Shown piece by piece: positions 19,374 to 30,387 of a stretch of 64,000 bases of DNA. Within the stretch, counting starts at the first letter, position 1, and every line of letters begins with the position of its first letter. The stretch is from Vicia villosa (taxonomy: Eukaryota; Streptophyta; Magnoliopsida; Fabales; Fabaceae). A model generated the notes under the pieces. That model made no database searches and was not told where the DNA came from. It was given only the letters and a program-made list of their open reading frames with translations. The DNA is taken from positions 26,126,808-26,190,807 of the forward strand of contig NC_081180.1 of assembly GCF_029867415.1 (NCBI RefSeq), in the 5' to 3' direction. A program made the translations under genes and the position numbers.

Positions 19374-22247
19374 ATTGGCATCTGAGCATGCACCCTATCT
19401 ATTTATCAGGTGAGCATTGAGGAGATAATTTCCTAGTACTGTAAGTCTCTAGAAAAGCTAGAATAATAGTTTTCTGGAATTTATTGACAGCATAATCTTA
19501 TAGGTTGTCAATATTGTATCTTTGAAGGTATGATCAATGGATCTGACAAGCTCTATTCAGATTGATCATCATATGAGGTGTGATCAATGATACCTTGAGA
19601 GTTTCTCAAGTCCACTCATAAAGGCACATCCAAGTGTTTTGGGAGAAAAGAACATGACTTTTTCTCTCTAACTCTACAGAAGGTTGTTTCCAAATCTCTG
19701 ATGAAGGGTTATTTCCAATGCCGTTATGCATTGTTATCAGGTTTTGGGAAAATAGAAGATCAAAGTCAGATGTCAATAACATTTGTCTTAACATCAACTA
19801 GATCCTAGATGTTCAAGTAAATTTGGATCAACAAATAGGTGAATGCTTTGGACCTACTTTGGCAGAATGCTCTTCTTTCCTCTAGAATCAACTAAAGGGG
19901 CCTTCTATCCCCAAATATGTTCAGGACTATAATTCTGATTTTGTACCTGTCTAAACAGGATATTGAGTGTCTTTTGTCAACTCGTGCAATGAAGACTTAA
20001 CTCTTGCGAGTCAACTGCATAGAGTGGACATATATGCTAGGAGAAAAACAAAAGGTAACTTTTTCTCAACTACAGGCTGTGAAGAAAGATTGTTTATACA
20101 CTATCTTTAATCTGCAGGAAGAGATGACCTATTTGAACTCCAAGCTTGAAATCATGATCATGTTTGTGTGAATGGTGAACAATTGATTCCAGTGTGTTGA
20201 GAAATTCTACAATATCAAAGATGACTGGATATTTAAAAGGGGTATGGTTTAATTTTTAATGTTTTAATAAGAAAAGGAAATATGTAGTGACATAAATCTA
20301 TTTCTTTTTAAGACAGAGTTTAGTCAATGATGTCAAACAACATGTCTTAACATCATTCCTGACTTCAGAACCCTCATGCTATTGACAGGGGCTTGAACTC
20401 AAAATGTCACCTCTATGAGAGAGGATGAGCATATCAGGCCACCTTAATTTCAATATATATGTCTATACCAAAGTTTGACTAAAATAAGAGATAAAATATA
20501 TTGAAGGTGTTTTTTTTTCCTTTATTTTTAAGAAGAAGTCTGGTACATCTTCTTTGACACTGGCTATTCCAAACATATGACTGGGTAAAAAAGTCATGAT
20601 AATCTTTAAAAGATTAGCTAGTCTTGTTGATGTTCCCTTGCTGGAGGAACTAATGACTAGTTTAATAATCATAAGTCAGTTGTGTGGCCAAAGATATTAA
20701 GACAAGACTTATTGACTGGTCACTAATTAGATGAATAAAGATACATAGGGAGCTGAGTCTAAAAACAATTTTTATTTATGGGGTTTCTCAAGAATCCATT
20801 AGCTCGTCTACATGCTTACTGATCAAAAGCAATATGAAGCCTAGTTGACATACTGAAGTGGCAACATCAAACTATTGACAAAGTTCTAGAACTTTCTACC
20901 AGGAATCCAATGAAGATTAATATAAGGTGGGAGGTTTGTCCTTAGATTTGTTGATTTTTTCTAACAAATCTTTTGATTAGTTCATATCAAAGAAATAATA
21001 AAAGATCTTCATCATCTCCTTCAAGATACCAAAATGATGTACTCTACTGATAATAGAGTTATTGAAGACTCTAGTACCTAAGCCAATGGTTTAGTTATGG
21101 AGAAAGGGCCTGACGTCCAAGCAGGTGTTGTAACATCATCTAAGCAGATTGACACTCCAAAAGAGAGACTGATTAAAAAAACTTGCAGACACTGAATCAG
21201 ATATCTTCCAATACATCGATGTTTTCTCTAGATCTCAATTTATTTTTGTACGAGAATTCATTATTTGGAGTTTGTATCACCTCTGTCTCAAAAAGGAAAT
21301 ATTTAATTTTGGTGATTTTAGGAGTTAGAGTTATAGGCCAAGTCTGATAATTTGTTTCTTCTTAAGAAACAATTTGTGTTTCTTAGATTAACAATAAGTT
21401 AATCTTGATCTTCAATAAGGATTGTGTTTTAAAAGAGTACCACTCTCAATTGTCTTGGATGCTATAAGAATACAATGTCCATTAGAATGTTCTAACATTG
21501 TATTATGGTAAAATGTTTTAAAATTCAAACAAAGGATGACAATAGGCTTATTTAAGAGCATTCTACTGATCATATCCTACACTAGAGCCTAGTTGCTTGC
21601 AATAAGGGTAATTTGAGAATTTTGTACTGCTAAAGAAACAAAATTCTAAATGTCTGGAAGACTTGTCAACAACATTTTTTCTTCCTCATCTAGTGATGCG
21701 TACAAATTCAGAGAAACATGTTCCAACGACATACAACACGTCAGTTCAAATGTTGGAACATTAGGTTTTAGCAGTCAATGCCTGGGAAAGAAAAAACGAG
21801 AACAAAAGAATATCTCTCTCCCATAATTAGTGGTGCACAGTTTCAACGATGATTTCACATATTTCATGCACTCTCTCATTGACCCAGCTGTCGTTACAAG
21901 CAAGGAATCATTACAACCAAGGTAACTCATTTTGCACTTAAAACCCTTACTGGCAACTCCTTTTCTCAAATTGCATTTATTCATGATCACATCAAAAAAA
22001 TGTTGAGGGTAAAAAGGATCTTCTGCTAAAAGCCAAGAAGGATGAGATTACTGGCCCGAAGAAGAATTTGTCCAATGCTGGAACATCCACTAGAGCTTCA
22101 ATAAAGAAACTTGTGTCAAAGATGAAGTCATATAAGAAAAATCATGTTCAAGACTCTAACTCAGAAGCTAAGGAAGAATGGGCCAACTTCAAGGACTCAC
22201 GTGGAATAACTAGGTAGTTTTGTTTGTTGTTTTTATTGTTTATGTCA

Positions 22248-22252
<5 letters not shown>

Positions 22253-22328
<76 letters not shown>
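22253..22328. repeat. (AT)n microsatellite, about 76 bp
   Basis: Second pure AT tract, inside the decayed copia interior. Confidence 0.95.
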
Positions 22329-22331
<3 letters not shown>

Positions 22332-22430
22332 TCATGTTTTCTTCTTTAGTAGATGTCTTTGCATACTTTATTTTTGTCAACTTTTGACTAAAAGGGGGAG
22401 TATAGGAGTAGTGGTATTTTTATGTAATAG

Positions 22431-22462
<32 letters not shown>
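22431..22462. repeat. (TAG)n trinucleotide repeat
   Basis: About ten TAG units just downstream of the internal polypurine-like tract. Confidence 0.9.
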
Positions 22463-22750
22463 TAGTTTTTAGAAGGGTCTAGTTTTTAGTTGCTTGTTGA
22501 ATGCAACCATTTAAGGGGAGCACTACTGATGGTATTGTTGCTATTGATATCACTACTGATGTTGTTGCGGCTGCTACTGATGATGTTGGCACTACTAATG
22601 GTGTTGTTGTTTTGCTTTTGTTGTTGAGTACAAGATGTGAATTTTTTATGCATGTACCATCTTTTTGCAACTTTATACCCAATATACCATACTTTTGGAA
22701 CAAATTCCCAATATACCATGTTTTCAAGAAAGTCTGGTTATTGGTATAAA

Positions 22751-22860
22751 ACCTCCGCCAATTGGATGGGCGGAGGTGTGTTAACTTTTTTGGATCCACC
22801 AATGGGAAGGGCGGAAGTGTTTAAATTTTAAGAGGCTCCGCCCATTGCTATGGCGGAAGC
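22751..22860. repeat. three GC-rich palindromic modules, left cluster
   Basis: At 22751-22777 acctccgcc and ggcggaggt form perfect 9-bp arms with a 9-nt loop. Related, weaker copies lie at 22794-22817 and 22835-22860. They stand out as islands of GC in very AT-rich DNA. Confidence 0.8.
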
Positions 22861-23083
22861 TTTAAAACGTATTTTTTTTCTAATTCTAATTTTTGAATTA
22901 ATATATGTTAATTATTTTTTGTTTTAAATATAAAAAATAATACAATTAATTTTTTAATTTTAAAATAAATTGAATTAAAATATATTAAATAACATTTATA
23001 TAAATAAAATACTTTTAATTGATAAATTAAGTTCCAATGCAATTAAGAAAAATAAAATTACAATAAAGTAAAGTAAACGGTAT

Positions 23084-23480
23084 TTAATTGCCACCTCGAC
23101 CCGGTCGGCGTAACTGCTGGGTGGTTCCACAATTAGGAGGATGTCCATTTCTCGTAGATCTTCTACGAGGCACTTCATCATTTGCAGGTTGAGTAGAAGG
23201 ACCTATCTCATATCCGCGATCATATAATTCTTCGACCATTTCTTCATTGATAAAATCAGCCGCCGTTGCACTGCCATAACTCAATCTGGTCCCCTCGTTA
23301 TTCCAATCCTGTTGGGTGGTGTTATGCATTGAGGTTTACATGTTGACATAGTTTTCTTGTGAAGAATTTGTGGTAAATGGTTGTGATTGAGAAAAAGGCA
23401 TCTGTTGTTGGGGGGTTTGGTAGTTGTGGTATTGTGGTTGGTTGTATGATGTAGATGGGTTGGTAGTTGTGGCTTCGACG
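23084..23480 (-). pseudogene. C-terminal tail of a plant-mobile-domain transposon protein
   Basis: Reading from about 23480, a Q/N/P/Y-rich stretch (YNQPQYHNYQTPQQQMPFSQ) runs to one in-frame TAA about 11 codons before the ATG at 23329. It then continues open for 81 codons with an acidic/YDRGYEIGP segment and a basic end (RRRSTRNGHPP...RRPGRG). This layout matches the C-terminal region of PMD (MAIN-like, phosphatase-7-long-form-like) transposon proteins as I know them. The PMD core itself is missing. A function in a living element cannot be shown. Confidence 0.4.
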
Positions 23481-23500
23481 GTACCTTTCATACATCCTCT

Positions 23501-23895
23501 AGGACTTGGCTATGTGGTTTCTCTAGATTCATACCCAACTCTTCAGATATTCTCCAAGCAGAACTAAGGGTCATCTATCAAAGTCTTACTATAGCCAAAA
23601 GGTATTGGCATTACTGACTGTGATTGCTACTCTGATTCATCTCCCAGTATCAACCTCATTGATAACCCCTTTGAACAAATATCATAAGCATGATATGTTG
23701 AAACAAAGCATCAAAGATATCCTTCTGAATAATAACATGTTTAGAGTCATCAACACTCTCAGAGAAGGTAACCAAAGTGTTGATTTCACCACTAAGCTCA
23801 TAACCTTTGATAACTTCGATCTCTTGATTCATACATCCCCTTCTTCTGATTTAAGTAGCATTCTCGCGTGGCACAACAAGAATGTTAATTTTTGA
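23501..23895 (+). pseudogene. captured LINE RNase H domain fragment
   Basis: Starts with RTWLCGFSRFIPNSSDILQ, the RNase H opening of plant LINE polyproteins, continues with AELRVIYQSLTIAK, then shifts frame near 23600. It resumes as TLREGNQSVDF (the REGNQxAD motif) and a typical HTSPSSDL end. It lacks any LINE 3' tail, poly(A) or TSD, so it looks captured as a fragment and not inserted by retrotransposition. It faces away from the PMD-type fragment next to it. Confidence 0.6.
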
Positions 23896-24386
23896 GATTT
23901 TAGATTTTTTTCCAGCCTTATAATAAAAAGAAATAGCCTAATTTTTTAAATTTAAAATTTAAAAAATAATTCAATTTCAAATTTAAAAATCAGTGAAAAA
24001 TAAAATTTAATGATTTAAGTTTGGCATATTAATTGAGATAACCACGTGTATAACTAGATACATTATCAAAAAAATGTGGAATAAATTAGAGTTAAATACA
24101 TTTTAAATTTTTATAAATATTACAAATTATATAGTATATTTTTGTCTTTAACATTTTTGTGCGAGTTTTGGGCTAAAAATTTATGCGTCACAAGTTTTAG
24201 CTATCCTTGTTAAGCGAGACTAATTTCATTTAATGAATTGAAGTAAATTGATTCAAAAACAAAAATGGTTGTATTTGACATATAATAATGGAGTAGTACA
24301 TAAATGTATTGTCATTGTCCTTATTAGAATTTTAAAGAAATATAAGCGGGAATGTTAAAAAATATGTATAATTTGAATTTTATAAG

Positions 24387-24512
24387 CTCCGCCCATTGCA
24401 GTGGCGGATATGAAATTAAATAATAAAATATTTAAAAGTTCCGCCCATTACAGTGGCGGATCTGAAATTAAATAATAAAATATTTAAAAACTCCGCCCAT
24501 TGCAGTAGCGGT
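24387..24512. repeat. 52-bp tandem repeat with palindromic cores (3 units)
   Basis: Units start at 24387, 24439 and 24491. Each is ctccgcccattgcagtggcg-type sequence followed by gaaattaaataataaaatat and tttaaa; the third unit is cut short. Confidence 0.85.
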
Positions 24513-24747
24513 ACTGATAATTGCAGTGATATACCAGTATTTAAAATTTATAATTAATAATAATAAATTAATATATATTAAAATAAATTTATTAAATAAT
24601 TGAAATTTTTATAAACATGTTGTAAAATTAAAAATATATTTTATTATAATATTTTTAATATATATTATTGGTTTATTATTAATTATATTATTTAAATTTG
24701 TTATTTATTTAAATTAAAATTTTCAAAAAAAAAAAACGTTTACACTG

Positions 24748-24812
24748 CTCCGCCCATTCAAAGGGCGGATGTTCATAACAGCAGCAAAGCTCCGCCCATT
24801 CAAAGGGCGGAT
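24748..24812. repeat. two GC-rich palindromes, right cluster
   Basis: ctccgcccattcaaagggcg occurs at 24748 and 24790, 42 bp apart, each with perfect 7-bp arms TCCGCCC/GGGCGGA around attcaaa. They lie just inside the right TIR, mirroring the cluster inside the left TIR. Confidence 0.85.
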
Positions 24813-26168
24813 GCACTATAAAACTGTTTTTTTTTTTTGAAAACATAGTATATTGGGATTAATTTTGAAAAGTATGGTATAATGGGTATAAACTTCTAAA
24901 AACATGGCAGGACAGTAAAAAATTCTAAGATGTTCTACCAGATGCTATAACATCCTGAATGTTAAGGTATATGAAGAGCCTTGGCTACTATGCTCTTAGT
25001 TATGAATGTTGTTTTTGCTGCATGTTCTTTTAATATGGTGAACTTGAAAAGTTTAAGCCTGAGTTCATGTTGGTTTTCTCAAGCTTCGAGAAAAGTTTAT
25101 TCTTCCTATCAAGGGGGATAATTGATTCTTTGTGATAAGAAGCGATTCTAAAAGACATAGGAGTTTTGTGTGTTTGAGGATAGATCTGAAATAACATGTA
25201 ATCCCTGAAATATGGTTCTGAATTGTTGAACAAGCTATTAACTTATGTTAAAGAAACTATTTGATTGTACAAGCTATTAAAATGTGTTAATGTGATTATC
25301 TGATTACAAAATTTACATGTTTATCACGAAAGCTTGTATTGTCTTGATTGTGATTTCATTCCTATCTTCGGGTTTAATTATGCTTAGTTGTTTTAGCCAA
25401 AATCTGCTAAAAGGGGAGATTATTAGTTCCATGGTTTTGTGGTTAGTAACAATTTTGCTAAAACATGGTGCTTAATAGATGCTGAGCAAGATGTCGTAAC
25501 ATCTTGACTAATATTGATACAACATAATTGAGCTTATATTGAAGACATATGTTCTAACAGATATCATGATATCCTGAACTAGAACATCATTACAGGCTAT
25601 TTTAAGCCATAACATATTTCATTTAATTTTGTGATATTTATTTTAAAATATATCTCAATAGTATTCGCATGTTAAGAAGATTTAAATTTGAAACTTTAGA
25701 ATCAAATCACATCAGAATTTAAGTTTTTAATATTGGTTGATTGGACTATTTAGGAAACTTAAATATTTGTTCCAAGATTCAAAAAGGGCTCTACAGGTTT
25801 GGTGCAGTCTATAGTGTATGGATTAAGCAAGATCAAGTATTGTTCTTAGTTAGGATGCTTAGCTAAGTTCTTTGATTGGAAAGTGTGACCTTCTATTTGG
25901 ATTCCCTTAGTCACATGGTGTATGACTATTTTATCATCGTGGTGATTAGAAGTGGGTGACTATTTCTCAAGTTTAGATGTCAACTTCAAGGTAGAACTAA
26001 CATTGGGTAGTGATTAGGTGATAAGTTGTAAACTAGGGGTGTTTAGCTTTGAAGTAATATTGCTGATAGTGGATGTAACGCCCCAGACTGCTTTCGGGAT
26101 GATTGACTGACCCCACAAACCAACACGGGTCTTTTCAGCATGCTTTGACTTCACTCGCATGCTTTCCG

Positions 26169-26236
26169 GGAAACTTCCCAGAAGGTCACCCATCCTAGAA
26201 TTGCTCCAAGTCAAGCACGCTTAACTGTGAAGTTCT
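26169..26236 (-). ncRNA. 5S rRNA-derived segment in Cassandra LTR (left copy)
   Basis: On the minus strand the piece reads gttaagcgtgctt...ctaggatgggtgacctt..tgggaag, matching the 3' half of plant 5S rRNA including the internal Pol III control region. It is part of the LTR, not a 5S gene. Confidence 0.85.
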
Positions 26237-26611
26237 TATTGAACGGGCTCCCGAAAAGAAGATGCATCTTATTGGTATAGGTAGTACGTATCAATCCTTA
26301 TAAGCTTTCCTTCAACCATGCAGTCCCATACCTGCACGACTTTAGGATCCCTCTCATTCCAATGTGGCGACCACCCTAGCCCTCGTCGACCTCAGGTGTT
26401 ACATGCGGTGCAACCACCCCTCGCATTCTTCGGCCTCGGGTGTTACATGCCCACCAGCTTCCGCATGGTTCGTCCTCGAACCACCACATCGTACTGGGAG
26501 AGGTCTGGCTCTGATACCATTTGTAACGCCCCAGACTGCTTTCGGGATGATTGAATGACCCCACAAACCAACACAGGTCTTTTCAGCATGCTTTGACCTC
26601 GCATGCTTTCC

Positions 26612-26679
26612 GGGAAACTTCCCAGAAGGTCACCCATCCTAGAATTGCTCCAAGTCAAGCACGCTTAACTGTGAAGTTC
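26612..26679 (-). ncRNA. 5S rRNA-derived segment in Cassandra LTR (right copy)
   Basis: Same 5S-like block in the other LTR (5' LTR in element orientation). Box C-type gatgggtgacc is intact. Confidence 0.85.
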
Positions 26680-27375
26680 TTATTGAACGGGCTCCCGAAA
26701 AGAAGATGCATCTTGTTGGTATAGGTAGTACCTATCAATCCTTATAAGCTTTCCATCAACCATGTAGTCCCATACCTGCACGACTTTAGGATCCCTCTCA
26801 TTCCGATGTGGCGACCACCCTAGCCCTTGTCGACCTCAGGTGTTACATGCGGTGCAACCACCCCTCGCATTCTTCGGCCTCGGGTGTTACAGTGGACTTC
26901 CTTCTTGGCTTGGTAGCCACATATTAGGTGTTGTTTGCACTAAACTAGGCTAAAAATTCCTCAGTGTTATTTACCATTCCGCTATAGTTTTCTACATATT
27001 TTCTTGTACCGTAAATGTGTGTGTTATCAACAAATGATGTTAAGACATTTGTCCCGACATTGTTGTTTGAGTTGAGATATCAATTTCAGACTATGATTTT
27101 TGCTGGTTGTCACTCTGTGATTTATTTGCGTGCAAAAGTTACAAATGAATGTTATTATTTTGTATCAGGATCAAATGTCATTTCATTTGTCTTGATATCA
27201 TGTTATGATATTGTAACATCAGTGTTAACATGTTGTATCTGCCACTATACCAAAGAACTTCAATGCCGACGTCCCGTAGAGCGACATTAGTGCTCATAGT
27301 CAAAGAATTGTTTGCTACTTTTGCATCCACCCAATCATACATCAGCATATTCGGATGGTTACAAAAATTTAAGTG

Positions 27376-27450
27376 TTATAATACCCCAGCATCGTTAGAT
27401 TCATAGCCTTCAGCCTGCATACGAACTTGAATACAATCTCTAACACATTC
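27376..27450 (-). pseudogene. 3' end of an unidentified reading frame split by the Ogre insertion
   Basis: With the Ogre and one TSD copy removed, the minus-strand frame that starts at 48613 continues without a shift into this piece (IQVRMQAEGYESNDAGVL, stop at 27376-27378). In-frame, protein-like sequence continues past the stop towards 27263 (YDWVDAKVANNSL). The protein is not one I recognise; transposon origin is likely from the surroundings. Confidence 0.45.
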
Positions 27451-28477
27451 TGTCATACCCCAAAATTTGCCTTCCATACTCCATTTACAAAGTTCAAGAT
27501 TCAATTCCCAAAGCTTTGCTCACTCAATGGTCCAGATGATCCACAGTCAACTAGTTTGACCTAAAAGTCAACCATAGTCAAAGCACAATCTAAAGCTCTC
27601 AATATTGGGTCAACATCAAGTGAATTAAAGTATATCCATCATTTGATCGAAGATTGATCATGGTTCCATTAATAGAAACTCAGAGATGAACAAGTACAAA
27701 AAGGTTCAAATTAGGGTTTCTTTAGGAGAAAGTCAACCCAACTTTGACTGAGCATAACTTTCACATGGAACATAAAAAATTCCCCACTCAAAGCCTATTT
27801 TGAAGGAAATTGGATTCCCTACAACTTAGTCTCTCACAAGCCAGGGCTAGAAATGCTTCATTTGAGAGGTATGGTGCAAGAGATTACAGGTCCTTTTCAA
27901 GCATCCTTCAAAAGCAGTTTTTTGTCAAAGAGGATATGATCAAGATAAAAGCTCCAAATGAAAAATATGTTCCAAAGTGGCTTGTAGAGGACCTCTTGAG
28001 GTTTCCAAAAAGTCCTAGAACTTCCTCATAGCTTAAAAATTGAGAGAGATATACCTCGTTAAAGTTGGGCAAAATTTGGAGGGAAAATGTGAACAAAAGG
28101 GGTCCAAAATGGAATTTTTTGCAAGTGGGCCTATCTTTTCAATCTCTAACCTTGGTCCACAAGTTGTCCAAGTTACCAAAATCACTTGCCATGAATTTTA
28201 GAATTTTACTTGATTTTTAGGATTTTTATTTATTTAAATGGTGAGTAAAAGTCAAGTAAATCAAGAGAAAAATCCAAGATATCATTTAAAGGCTTATTCC
28301 AATCAACATTTATGGCATATTGCAATACAATTTCGTGCACAATTGATTGGAAAAGTATTAATATAAAATTGGACCAAAATAGAAAGTTCTCATTCAAAGA
28401 ATAAAATCAAATTTCTAAAAGATGCAAGATTGGATTCAAGAGGTTTTTGTGGAGTTTTTCTAACCTAATTCAAACCC

Positions 28478-28486
28478 TATAAGTAG
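28478..28486 (+). promoter_or_regulatory. putative Ogre LTR TATA box
   Basis: caaaccc followed by TATAAGTAG and a purine-rich gaggagagaggg leader; conserved at 46535-46543 in the 3' LTR. Confidence 0.45.
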
Positions 28487-29184
28487 AGGAGAGAGGGCAC
28501 ACGAATAGGGGTTGCCAATTCTGATCAGAGCATAAGCGCAAGAACTCAAAAAAAATCACCAAGAACTTGATTTCGGTTTTGGGAAATTTGGAGCTTTCAA
28601 GGAGATTTGAGGATTGCTACGTGTTCCTTGGATCATTTTGAACGTGTCTGGATTATCACGCTTCATCAACACCCCCAGAATTATCTCATACTCGTCAAGG
28701 TAAGCCACTCTGAAAATATCTTCCATCTGGGCAATATACGCATCATCACTGAAATCTAATTGCATATTCTTGTTTGTGCCAATGTTGTGAACGTTTCTGG
28801 ATCGGTTATTTTAAGCTTGCGCGTTTTAACCATGTTCTGCCATTAAAGGCCGTTTGGAGTTTTACGGTTTTCGTTTGGGGCTTTTAGGTTAGAAGTAAAA
28901 TTAGAACGAATAAAGGGCATGGTTAGAATCGTATGGTCCAGACGAAAGCATTAGGGGGGTCGCGAAAAGTTTATTAATACGTGTGGGCAATTCGTTATTT
29001 TGGTAGATATTTCCGCTAGGAGCAATTTCGTAGCAAATGTTGCAGGGTTTTATGAGTTTAACGGAGAAGATGATGAGGTGTATCCATGTTATTGGGTCAT
29101 TTGAAAACTGGCGCGCGTTTCCATTATGCTTTCTTGATTCTTTACATAATGCAGTGAGCGCGTTTGTTGAACAACTAATTGATC

Positions 29185-29239
29185 TAGTTGGAGTGGTAGA
29201 GAGGCGTGTATGTGAGGGGGAGGCCATGGGTTCGAGTCC
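29185..29239 (+). other. tRNA-like Pol III A/B boxes in the Ogre LTR
   Basis: tagttggagtggtagag (A-box-like, 29185-29201) is followed about 30 bp later by GGTTCGAGTCC (29229-29239), an exact match to the tRNA B-box consensus. The pair is repeated at 47253-47307 (GGTTCGAGCCC). It does not fold into a full cloverleaf, so it is tRNA-derived at most. Confidence 0.5.
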
Positions 29240-30387
29240 TCCCTCCAGCTTTATTTTTAATAACCTGATTAACCACTTGATCCCATGCGCTGGTGTTCCA
29301 CTAGTCTATAGTGCTCCCTCAGATCTGAGCCTTAGAAACACTAACAACTTAGATCCAACGTCCCAGGATCTGGTGGCCTATGCCATGTACCCTCAAACTA
29401 ACCACACTAAATCCTAACCCTAATACACTAAATAATTTTAATTATTTATTTGTTTAAATTAAAATACTTTTTAATATATTATTTATATACTAATAATTGT
29501 TTTTTTAAAAATAAATTAGTATATGATATTTATATTAAAAACTATAATTTGTTGTTCGTGCCGATTAAATCGATTAATCGCTATGGTCAACAATAATTTT
29601 AATTAAAATGCTATTTAATTAAAATGCAATTAAATCATATCCGGTTAAATGGTTGCAACTATTTTTATTAGTTGTGATGATTAATTTTTCTTTTTCTAAC
29701 TTTAATTCGTTATTCTTTTTAATCGAATCAATCGATTACGAGGGGTAACAATACAAACTAATTATTAAAATTATAAAAAAATATCCTAATTCGTTATTAG
29801 TAATAATCAGATCAATTGATTAAAATTGGTAACGATACAATTTCAAATCTGTTAACTATGGCGATCGAATCTATTGATCGTTGCGGTTAATAGTGCAAAA
29901 TTAAATCAGGGTTGTACGCCCAAACCTCAAAACACTTTTCAAACCTTTCAAAACCTCAATATCAAACTACGGATTTTCATCCTCTTTCAAAACTACGATA
30001 GGCTACTCAAAGGCCTCCAAAACCATATCAAATCAACTTTCAAACTCAAAGGGCGTACAACCCGTCCCCCGAACTACGTTGACTCTGATTCTCCCTAAGG
30101 AGATACGTAGGCACTTGGATAACCAAGGCGAGTCCCCATCCCCAAAATCTCAATACACTTAAAATCTCAATTTTGCCCTTTTCACTTCTTTAGCTATTAT
30201 CCTAAATATTTTAGCCATAAGCCTTAACCTTAGATACAAACCTTAGGAAAGGGTTGAGGGTGCCTAACACCTTCCCTCGACCTGATTATAATAACTTACC
30301 CCGATCTCTAAACTGCGTAGGGTTTCCTATTCGCCCTTCAGAATAGGTGGCGACTCTAAAAGTCTAATTTTAAGGCAGGTTGCTACA

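Larger units (their letters stand above)
22639..24925. mobile_element. TIR DNA transposon (MULE-like) with eight GC-rich palindromes
   Basis: Inverted termini of about 90 bp: both ends begin gaatttttta and share ttataccca..ataccatact and cccaatata.catgttttca, similar over most of their length. Flanks are caagatgt (22631-22638) and taagatgt (24926-24933), 7 of 8 identical, an 8-9 bp type TSD. The interior holds a minus-strand PMD-type gene end, a plus-strand LINE RNase H scrap, and eight palindromic ctccgccc...gggcgga modules. No transposase is visible, so it is non-autonomous. It sits inside the decayed copia. MULE is the best guess from TIR length; another superfamily is possible. Confidence 0.65.
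26074..26891 (-). mobile_element. Cassandra TRIM retrotransposon
   Basis: Two direct repeats (26074-26447 and 26522-26891) begin tgtaac and end gttaca, flanked by a perfect TSD gtgga (26069-26073 and 26892-26896). Between them, on the minus strand and next to the LTR, is TGGTATCAGAGCC, the initiator tRNA-Met primer-binding site (26507-26519). Only 74 bp separate the LTRs and nothing is encoded, as in all TRIMs. Each LTR carries a 5S rRNA-derived block, which identifies Cassandra. It inserted into the 3' LTR of the decayed copia. The LTRs differ by a small indel and a handful of substitutions. Confidence 0.93.
18908..27262 (+). mobile_element. old, decayed Ty1/copia element (SIRE/Maximus-like) with two nested insertions
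   Basis: A remnant of the 5' LTR (18908-19373) matches part of the 3' LTR (25421-27262) in the same order once a Cassandra insertion is removed. Directly after the first LTR is a PBS-like ttggcatctgagcatg (decayed tggtatcagagc), and directly before the second is a polypurine tract aaaaggggagat. The internal DNA is riddled with stops. The one clear protein motif is a protease site, FDTGYSKHMTG, at 20553-20585. A second ctaaaagggggag tract at about 22388 fits the long 3' region of SIRE-type elements. The 5' flank is lost, so no TSD can be checked. Confidence 0.65.
25421..27262 (+). repeat. 3' LTR of the decayed copia, interrupted by Cassandra
   Basis: Starts tattagttcc after a polypurine tract and ends ...aacttca. 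Removing the 818-bp Cassandra and one TSD copy leaves about 1.02 kb, a normal SIRE/Maximus LTR size. The next five bases (atgcc) would be the right TSD copy. Confidence 0.65.
27451..30387 (+). repeat. Ogre 5' LTR (2937 bp)
   Basis: Carries a TATA-type motif tataagtag at 28478-28486, the probable element promoter, and tRNA-like Pol III boxes at 29185-29239. Several open frames in it (for example 27810-28031 and 29037-29417) are repeated in the other LTR but have no protein character. Confidence 0.92.

Noticed and set aside
22253..22328. AT tracts as a replication origin or scaffold attachment region
   Set aside because: Pure (AT)n tracts are common microsatellites; nothing else supports an origin.
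26318..26558. Overlapping open frames in the Cassandra element
   Set aside because: TRIMs encode nothing; these frames are LTR and PBS sequence.
26169..26679. 5S rRNA genes
   Set aside because: Only the 3' half of 5S is recognisable and it lies within Cassandra LTRs.
27810..28031. 73-codon open frame, repeated at 45867
   Set aside because: Part of the Ogre LTRs, no protein character; the same applies to 29037-29417 / 47105-47485 and 29874-30098 / 47942-48166.
29185..29252. A functional tRNA gene
   Set aside because: The A and B boxes are present but acceptor, anticodon and T stems do not pair; it is duplicated only because it lies in both LTRs.
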